Shown here: positions 58,927 to 64,000 of the stretch, one piece after another
Numbering within the stretch: the first letter of the stretch is position 1
How the letters are laid out: each line of letters starts with the position of its first letter
Source: UMGS1601 sp900553335
GTDB taxonomy: Bacteria > Bacillota > Clostridia > Oscillospirales > Ruminococcaceae
DNA: 64,000 nt
Assembly (NCBI GenBank): GCA_937920725.1
Contig: CALEUW010000030.1
Span: forward strand, 1-64,000
Direction: 5' to 3'
The notes under the pieces: model-generated
Seen by the model: the letters and a program-made list of their open reading frames with translations, nothing else
Database searches by the model: none
Told to the model about the DNA's origin: nothing
Translations under genes and position numbers: made by a program

Positions 58927-60528
58927 ATGATAAATGTTTCAAATGTAAGCCTTCAGTTTGGAGGACAATATCTTTTTAAAGATGTCGATTTAAGATTTGC
59001 CGCAGGAAACTGCTACGGAATAATCGGAGCGAACGGAGCGGGAAAGTCTACGTTTTTAAGAATACTTTGCGGCGATATTGAGCCTACGACAGGAGAGGTC
59101 GCAATAAAAAAAGATGCAAGAATCTCGGTTTTAAAGCAGGACCATTTCGCATATGATGAATACAGCGTTTTAGATACCGTTATGATGGGAAACGAGCGTC
59201 TTTACGAAATTATGAAGCAAAAGGACGCTTTGTATGCTAAAGAGGACTTTACTGAAGCGGATGGTGATCTTGCAGCAGAGCTTGAAGGAGAATTTGCCGA
59301 GCTTGGCGGATGGGAGGCCGAAAGCGACGCTTCAAAGCTTATTCAGGGACTTGGACTTTCCGAAGAGCTTTTATATCAGAGCATGTCCGGACTTTCGGGA
59401 AATGAAAAGGTTAAGGTGCTTTTGGCGCAGGCACTTTTTGGAAATCCTGACATAATACTTTTGGACGAGCCTACAAACCATTTGGATATTGATGCTATAA
59501 GATGGCTTGAGGACTTTTTAGCGGAATATTTCGGAACGGTTTTGGTAGTTTCACATGACAGACACTTCTTGAATAACGTCTGCACGCATATTGTTGATAT
59601 TGACTATACAAAAATTAAAATGTATGTCGGAAACTACGAATTTTGGTATGAGTCAAGCCAGCTTATGCAGAGAATGATAAAACAGCAGAACAAAAAGGCA
59701 GAGGAAAAGATCAAGGAGCTTCAGGCGTTTATAGCAAGGTTCTCCGCTAATAAGTCAAAATCAAAGCAGGCCACTTCAAGAAGAAAGCTTTTGGATAAGC
59801 TGGAGGTTACAGAACTTCCGGCTTCGTCAAGAAAGTATCCGTTTATCGGATTTACAATGGATAGGGAGCTTGGTAAGGAAATTTTGCAGGTCAAGGGAGT
59901 TTCAAAAACGGTTGACGGGGAGAAGCTTCTAAATAATATAACATTTACGGTCGGCAGAGAGGATAAAATTGCTTTTATCGGAGAATCGGAACAGGCAATA
60001 ACGATGCTGTTTAAAATACTTGCCGAAGAGGAAGTTCCTGACGAGGGAGAGTTTAAGTGGGGAATCTCAACCTCACGCTCATATTTCCCTGTGGATAACT
60101 CAGCATTCTTTGACGGGTGCGATTTATCTATTTTGGAATGGATAAGACAGTATTCCGAAACTGATGAAACCGAAACATATTTAAGGGGATTTTTAGGAAA
60201 AATGCTCTTTTCCGGTGATGAGATATATAAGCCGGTAAAGGTTTTGTCGGGAGGCGAAAAGGTAAGGTGTATGTTCTCAAGAATGATGCTTTACGGCTCT
60301 AATGTTCTGCTTTTGGATCGCCCGACAAATCATCTTGATCTTGAAAGCATTACTGCTGTAAACAACGGACTTAGGGACTTTAAAGGTGTTGTGATGTTTG
60401 CATCTCATGACCATGAGATAATGCAGACGGTTGCAAACAGAATTATTGAAATTACTCCTGAGGGAGTTATCGACAGGCAGGGAACTTACGAAGAATTTCT
60501 TGAGTTTAAAAAGCAGAGGGAAGTTTAA
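58927..60528 (+). CDS. ABC-F family ATPase with degenerate second nucleotide-binding domain
   Basis: Soluble tandem-ATPase protein of 533 residues; ABC-F members act on the ribosome in translation or antibiotic protection. NBD1 has a normal Walker A (GANGAGKST, 34-42) and Walker B (LLDEPTNHLD), though its signature is LSGNEKV. NBD2 lacks a Walker A (GESEQAITM at about 352-360), keeps signature LSGGEKV, and its Walker B reads LLLDRPTNHLD with Arg465 in place of the catalytic Glu. The interdomain linker (about 245-300) is short and Lys-rich (ANKSKSKQATSRRK). It may be a YbiT-type member; function unknown. Confidence 0.88.
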   Translation: MINVSNVSLQFGGQYLFKDVDLRFAAGNCYGIIGANGAGKSTFLRILCGDIEPTTGEVAIKKDARISVLKQDHFAYDEYSVLDTVMMGNERLYEIMKQKDALYAKEDFTEADGDLAAELEGEFAELGGWEAESDASKLIQGLGLSEELLYQSMSGLSGNEKVKVLLAQALFGNPDIILLDEPTNHLDIDAIRWLEDFLAEYFGTVLVVSHDRHFLNNVCTHIVDIDYTKIKMYVGNYEFWYESSQLMQRMIKQQNKKAEEKIKELQAFIARFSANKSKSKQATSRRKLLDKLEVTELPASSRKYPFIGFTMDRELGKEILQVKGVSKTVDGEKLLNNITFTVGREDKIAFIGESEQAITMLFKILAEEEVPDEGEFKWGISTSRSYFPVDNSAFFDGCDLSILEWIRQYSETDETETYLRGFLGKMLFSGDEIYKPVKVLSGGEKVRCMFSRMMLYGSNVLLLDRPTNHLDLESITAVNNGLRDFKGVVMFASHDHEIMQTVANRIIEITPEGVIDRQGTYEEFLEFKKQREV

Positions 60529-60645
60529 TAATATAGCAAATTGCATAAGGCTTCTGCTGATCATACTTTTAAGTTAAACGTTTTTAATAATTAACATTAT
60601 ATTACACAATTTTAATTTTTTATTAACGAATGGAAGTCTACGATA

Positions 60646-60654
60646 TGGTATAAT
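60646..60654 (+). promoter_or_regulatory. Extended -10 promoter of the sensor-GGDEF gene
   Basis: TGG-TATAAT at 60646-60654 without a clear -35; a leader of about 220 nt follows and contains a family 1 repeat. The 353-bp gap 60529-60882 holds no gene. Confidence 0.5.
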
Positions 60655-60746
60655 GAATTAGTTAAATAAGAATTATTATTTATTAGACAACTGTGCCTGT
60701 GTTTATGTAGTATACAGTTTTGTTTTTCAGATGCAGTTTATAACCA

Positions 60747-60857
60747 AATTAAGATGTCCCCCGTATCCATAGGCGGTGGGTTCCACTTGATTTTTTCAAC
60801 GGAGGGATACAATTCGCGTTGAAAATGTTGAATAACGGGGCTGTGCCCCTTATTGAA
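60747..60857 (-). repeat. Family 1 intergenic repeat (short subtype)
   Basis: Near-identical in layout to 45366-45475: AATTAAGATGTCCCCCG, GGCGGTGGGTTCCACTTG, TTTTTCAACGGAGGGATAC, GTTGAATAACGGGGCTGTGC, CCTTATTGAA. It ends 12 bp before the ribosome binding site GGGAGGG. Confidence 0.8.
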
Positions 60858-60882
60858 TTAAGACTGTAAGGGAGGGAACATA

Positions 60883-62781
60883 TTGAAAAAAAGGCCTTGT
60901 ATCTGCATAGTTGCAAGAAGTATAGATGAATCTTATTCAACTGAAGTTATAGAGGGAGCTGTAAAACAGGCTTTTGAGATGGACTACGATGTAGCTGTTT
61001 TCAGTATGTTTGACGAGAACTCGTATATTGATGAGTACCATGAAGGAGAAAAGAACATTTTCAATCTCATAAATCCTGATAAATTCGACGGCTTTTTGTT
61101 TCCTGTTGCAATGTTTAACAGCTCTGACTTAAGGGAGTACATATTTGACTTTTTAAAATCAACAAATAAGCCGGTAGTTGCAATTGATTATGCAACAGAT
61201 ATTTTTCCATGTGTGCTTAAAGATGAGAGAACGCCGTTTAAGGATATTGTAAATCATCTTATAGACGTTCATGGATTTACAGATATTATGTGTCTGACCG
61301 GTCTTAAGGGAACATTTCAGGCGGAGGAACGCCTTGAGGCCTATAAAGAAGTGCTTAGAGAGCGAAACATTGAGGTCTTGGAGGATCATTGCGTTTACGG
61401 AGATTATTGGAGTGATGTGGCTCAGGATCTTGCTGTGAAAATGCACAATAAAGAAATCGGAATACCCGAGGCTCTTGTTTGTGCAAACGACAGAATGGCA
61501 ATGTTTTTCATAGAAAAGTTTACAGAGCTTGGACATAGTGTTCCCGATGATATTGCTGTAGTAGGGTTTGACGGAATAACCGAGTCTAGAGATAATGTTC
61601 CGACTATTTGTACATATAAGGTTCCTGACGCTCAGTCGGGAGCAAATGCTTTTTCAAAACTTTATAGTATAATGACCGGAGAAAAATGTGAAACGCTTAA
61701 TCTTCACAGCGGATTTGTAATTCGCGGAGAAAGCTGCGGTTGCCTTGAGGATAATTCCTCTAATGTAAGAATGATGCGCAAAAACGCAAGAATTGAGCAG
61801 ACTCGCCGCGGATATTACAGAACGGCAAATCTTTTTGAATGTCTTGCAACAGCTTCTACCTTCAATGATTTTATAGACCACTTGGGAGAAAGTGTTTATA
61901 TTTTTGCCGTAGGAAAAGAAGAGTGTAAGTATGACCTTTGCCTATGCAAGGATTGGGATTCTTTAGGGTCAGAGCAAAATTATATAAAAAAAGGCTATGC
62001 AAAGACAATGCAGGCAGTATGCAGATCTGTGGAAAGAAGATTTAATTTCGATCCGGTTGATATTTATCCGCCTATGTGGGAGGAGAGAGATGTACCAAGC
62101 GTGTTTTACTTCTTTCCTGTGCATTTTAACGATCGTTGTCTGGGCTTTTCAGTTGTTTGGTGTGAAGGTCATGTAGAAGTCTGCGGAAGAACATTTTGGG
62201 ATTGGCATAAGGCCGTTACAAATGCTATAGAGTTTCGGAGAACTAAGATCTGTCTTGAAAGCTTAAACCGCATTACATACTTAAATTCTATTAAGGATAA
62301 GCTGACAGGAATTTACAACAGAAGCGGTTTTGAAAAGTACGCCGAAGAGTTTATGCAGGCAGCTAAAAACAGCGGTCAAAAATTTATGCTTATATCCTGT
62401 GATATGGACGGATTGAAACATATTAACGACATATACGGCCACTTAGAGGGCGATGTTTCTCTTAGAATTATTGCAAACGGTTTAAGCTATGTTTGTCTTA
62501 ATAATGAAATCTGTGCAAGAGTCGGCGGAGATGAGTTTATGGTTATAGGCTACGGTGATTATAACGACACCGTTGTTAAGGAAATGATATTCCAGTTTGA
62601 TAAGTATCTTTCAAGATATAACCTTGCAAATAACAACGAGTATAATGTAGATGCGTCTACCGGATACGTTATATGCGATGTAACAGACGATACAAGTCTT
62701 AGAGAGCTTGAAAAGCTTTCAGACGAAATGATGTATGAAAATAAATTTGCAAAGCCTAACAGACATACACGGCAAACATAA
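60883..62781 (+). CDS. LacI-type ligand-binding domain fused to a diguanylate cyclase (GGDEF)
   Basis: A 632-residue cytoplasmic signalling protein. Residues about 1-290 resemble the sugar-binding core of LacI/GalR regulators (CICIVARSIDESYS, ALVCANDRMAMFF, DDIAVVGFDGI) without the DNA-binding headpiece; about 300-460 is an uncharacterised linker/sensor; about 465-632 is a GGDEF domain with DKLTGIYNRSGF and intact GGDEF (548-552), so c-di-GMP synthesis is plausible. The RxxD inhibitory site is absent (LNNE at that place). TTG start with GGGAGGG upstream. No transmembrane segment. Confidence 0.88.
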   Translation: MKKRPCICIVARSIDESYSTEVIEGAVKQAFEMDYDVAVFSMFDENSYIDEYHEGEKNIFNLINPDKFDGFLFPVAMFNSSDLREYIFDFLKSTNKPVVAIDYATDIFPCVLKDERTPFKDIVNHLIDVHGFTDIMCLTGLKGTFQAEERLEAYKEVLRERNIEVLEDHCVYGDYWSDVAQDLAVKMHNKEIGIPEALVCANDRMAMFFIEKFTELGHSVPDDIAVVGFDGITESRDNVPTICTYKVPDAQSGANAFSKLYSIMTGEKCETLNLHSGFVIRGESCGCLEDNSSNVRMMRKNARIEQTRRGYYRTANLFECLATASTFNDFIDHLGESVYIFAVGKEECKYDLCLCKDWDSLGSEQNYIKKGYAKTMQAVCRSVERRFNFDPVDIYPPMWEERDVPSVFYFFPVHFNDRCLGFSVVWCEGHVEVCGRTFWDWHKAVTNAIEFRRTKICLESLNRITYLNSIKDKLTGIYNRSGFEKYAEEFMQAAKNSGQKFMLISCDMDGLKHINDIYGHLEGDVSLRIIANGLSYVCLNNEICARVGGDEFMVIGYGDYNDTVVKEMIFQFDKYLSRYNLANNNEYNVDASTGYVICDVTDDTSLRELEKLSDEMMYENKFAKPNRHTRQT

Positions 62782-62796
62782 TAGTATTTTATATAG

Positions 62797-62825
62797 GAGC
62801 GGTAGTTATCTGCCGCTCTTTTTGA
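62797..62825 (+). terminator. Terminator after the GGDEF gene
   Basis: GAGCGG-TAG (62797-62805) pairs with CT-G-CCGCTC (62810-62818), then TTTTT. Confidence 0.8.
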
Positions 62826-62853
62826 CTGTATTTTAGTAATTTCGATTTTTCTC

Positions 62854-62882
62854 TTTACAAAGTTTTTTATTTGTGATATTAT
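62854..62882 (+). promoter_or_regulatory. Promoter of the DUF4430 lipoprotein gene
   Basis: TTTACA (62854-62859), 17 bp, TATTAT (62877-62882); the leader of about 145 nt contains a family 1 repeat. Confidence 0.6.
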
Positions 62883-62901
62883 GGTGTGGAAAATAAAAGC
62901 T

Positions 62902-63012
62902 TTTCAATAAGGGGTACAGCCCCGTCATTCAACGTTTTCAGTGGTAAGATTCTATCCCATCACTGAAAAATTAAGTGGAACCCGCCTATAGAGGAGGGGG
63001 ACATATTAATTT
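62902..63012 (+). repeat. Family 1 intergenic repeat (short subtype)
   Basis: Same orientation as 54275-54384: TTCAATAAGGGGTACAGCCCCG, CAACGTTTTCAGTGG, CACTGAAAAATTAAGTGGAAC, CCCGCCTATAGAGG. It lies between promoter and ribosome binding site. Confidence 0.8.
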
Positions 63013-63033
63013 AGTTATATTGGAGTGGTTGTT

Positions 63034-63957
63034 ATGAAGAAATTACTTGCAGTATTATCGGCACTTTCGATAATGTTATCGCTTTGTGCTTGTTCTGCAG
63101 ATTCGGTTGAGGATAATGATAAAAAACAGTCATCTTCATTAGCTCAGAATTCTGAAGAAGATGTTTCAGCGAGCGAGCATGATTCTGATCAAGAAAATTT
63201 ATCTGAATCTTCTGCACAGACAGTTGAATCGGAAAACTCGAAAGATACTACATTAAAAGCATCTAAAAAGAGTTCTTCAAAGGCTGATAATAAAAATGCA
63301 AACGGCGCTGCGGTTACAACTGTTTCGGCAAATAATAAACAGGGTGATGCCTACAGCTATTACGTAACGGAATATGAAACTGTTTATGTAAAGAAAACTG
63401 TTAAAGGTACAAGGGATTCCTCGACCAGAAAAGGTTCAACGGCAAGCAAGGAGGCCGGAAAACCTTCAGTGGTGACATCTATCAAGTCGTCAAGCCGAGT
63501 AAATGCGGGTACGTCAAAGAGTGCGTCTAAAGCAAGAATAACAGTATCTCAGAATAAAATAGATATTTCCTCTGTGCTTTCAAATCCTAACCTTTCACAA
63601 AGCGTAAAGAAAAACCTTGAAAAGACAAATCCGTATGTTAGTGACTATGGAATGCTCGTTCCAAGCTACAGTTCCGTCACAGTTACGGAGGGATCAACCG
63701 TACTTGATGTTTTAGAGCTTGTCTTATCGTCAGAACGCAAAGGCTCAAATGATTTTGCTGCAAATCCTGGTGCTGTGGTAATAGTTAAAAACTCGGGTTT
63801 TGGAAGATATGTATCCTCAATATGCGGGCTTGCAGAAATGGATTGCGGAAGCATGAGCGGCTGGATGTATAAGGTGAACGGAAAAATGTCCTCCGTTTCT
63901 GCTGATAAATATGTCCTTAAATCGGGTGATAAAATAGAATGGGTTTATGCAACCTGA
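63034..63957 (+). CDS. Secreted lipoprotein with C-terminal DUF4430 domain
   Basis: A 307-residue predicted lipoprotein (signal peptide, lipobox LCACS), a long Ser/Lys/Asp-rich disordered linker (about 25-175), then a DUF4430 domain (about 215-307: VLDVLELVL, VIVKNSGFGRYV, SGWMYKVNGK, LKSGDKIEWVYAT). DUF4430 is structurally related to transcobalamin C-terminal and surface-anchored modules; here it is probably surface-displayed with an unknown ligand. ATG 63034 lies 8 nt after TGGAG. Confidence 0.82.
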   Translation: MKKLLAVLSALSIMLSLCACSADSVEDNDKKQSSSLAQNSEEDVSASEHDSDQENLSESSAQTVESENSKDTTLKASKKSSSKADNKNANGAAVTTVSANNKQGDAYSYYVTEYETVYVKKTVKGTRDSSTRKGSTASKEAGKPSVVTSIKSSSRVNAGTSKSASKARITVSQNKIDISSVLSNPNLSQSVKKNLEKTNPYVSDYGMLVPSYSSVTVTEGSTVLDVLELVLSSERKGSNDFAANPGAVVIVKNSGFGRYVSSICGLAEMDCGSMSGWMYKVNGKMSSVSADKYVLKSGDKIEWVYAT

Positions 63958-64000
63958 TATAATGCTGAAATAATATTAGATTGTGGCTTTTGTATAAAAA

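Noticed and set aside
58927..60528. Antibiotic-resistance ABC-F (ARE type)
   Set aside because: The interdomain linker is short and NBD2 is degenerate; nothing specific supports ribosomal drug protection.
45366..63012. Family 1 repeats interpreted as a CRISPR array
   Set aside because: Copies are kilobases apart, occur in both orientations and have no regular spacers; no cas genes are present.

Overview
The window looks like chromosome from an anaerobic, Gram-positive Clostridia bacterium, most likely an Oscillospiraceae (Ruminococcus-like) gut or rumen fermenter. The DNA is AT-rich, with strong AAGGAG-type ribosome binding sites, near-consensus TTGACA-17-TATAAT promoters and U-tailed terminators. 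The gene content fits: SpoVT, a T-box, a PTS fructose operon, pyruvate phosphate dikinase, Rex, bifunctional AdhE, a sensory plus a group B [FeFe] hydrogenase with HydG/HydF, and GatCAB with an archaeal-type AspRS. The adhE / sensory hydrogenase / kinase / phosphatase / hydrogenase neighbourhood resembles the one known from Ruminococcus albus. I see no rRNA, tRNA, CRISPR array or complete mobile element.

Layout. 1-3.9 kb: polysaccharide deacetylase, phosphofructokinase, class II aldolase and a preQ1-riboswitch-controlled QueT transporter. 4-4.9 kb: a ribbon-helix-helix regulator diverging from an unassigned ~260-nt structured RNA gene across a 10-bp-arm palindrome. 4.9-10.9 kb (minus): glmU-pth-GNAT-mfd. 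11-16.4 kb: ppdK, an XRE/zinc-ribbon regulator, spoVT and a repeat-rich 0.9-kb gap. 16.4-21 kb: gatC-gatA and a single long gene in which GatB is fused to an archaeal-type aspartyl-tRNA synthetase. 21-25.5 kb: PrsA-like foldase, DD-carboxypeptidase, and a PHP phosphoesterase with a nuclease-like/winged-helix partner. 25.7-31.5 kb: fruR-fruK-fruA-ptsH-ptsI. 31.5-35.7 kb: DUF5662, then TM1266-hydG-hydF behind a leader that can form a terminator or an antiterminator. 36-41.7 kb: GH36 alpha-galactosidase, Lnt, CCA transferase, VanZ-like protein. 41.8-50.8 kb: rex-adhE behind a Rex operator, then kinase / [2Fe-2S] protein / HydS / phosphatase / group B hydrogenase. 51-58.5 kb: orphan prepilin, RidA, T-box-controlled IlvA, and trmK-nif3-rqcH-mpg. 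58.6-64 kb: an ABC-F protein with a degenerate second ATPase site, a sugar-sensor/GGDEF fusion and a DUF4430 lipoprotein.

Together the genes describe glycolytic fermentation (PTS import, PFK, aldolase, PPDK) whose reductant is removed as ethanol and H2, under Rex and probably a hydrogenase-based sensor linked to a kinase/phosphatase pair. tRNA-dependent Asn (and possibly Gln) formation is encoded by gatCA plus the gatB-aspRS fusion.

Three dispersed intergenic repeat families occur. Family 1 has about ten full or partial copies of 60-165 bp, family 2 two copies of 90-145 bp, and family 3 two copies of about 190 bp. Several family 1 copies lie in 5' leaders between a promoter and the ribosome binding site. 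The strongest candidates for something undescribed are the GatB-AspRS fusion, the RHH/palindrome/RNA cassette at 4.2-4.9 kb, and the attenuator-like leader of the H-cluster maturation operon. All homology statements rest on motif recognition without database searches.
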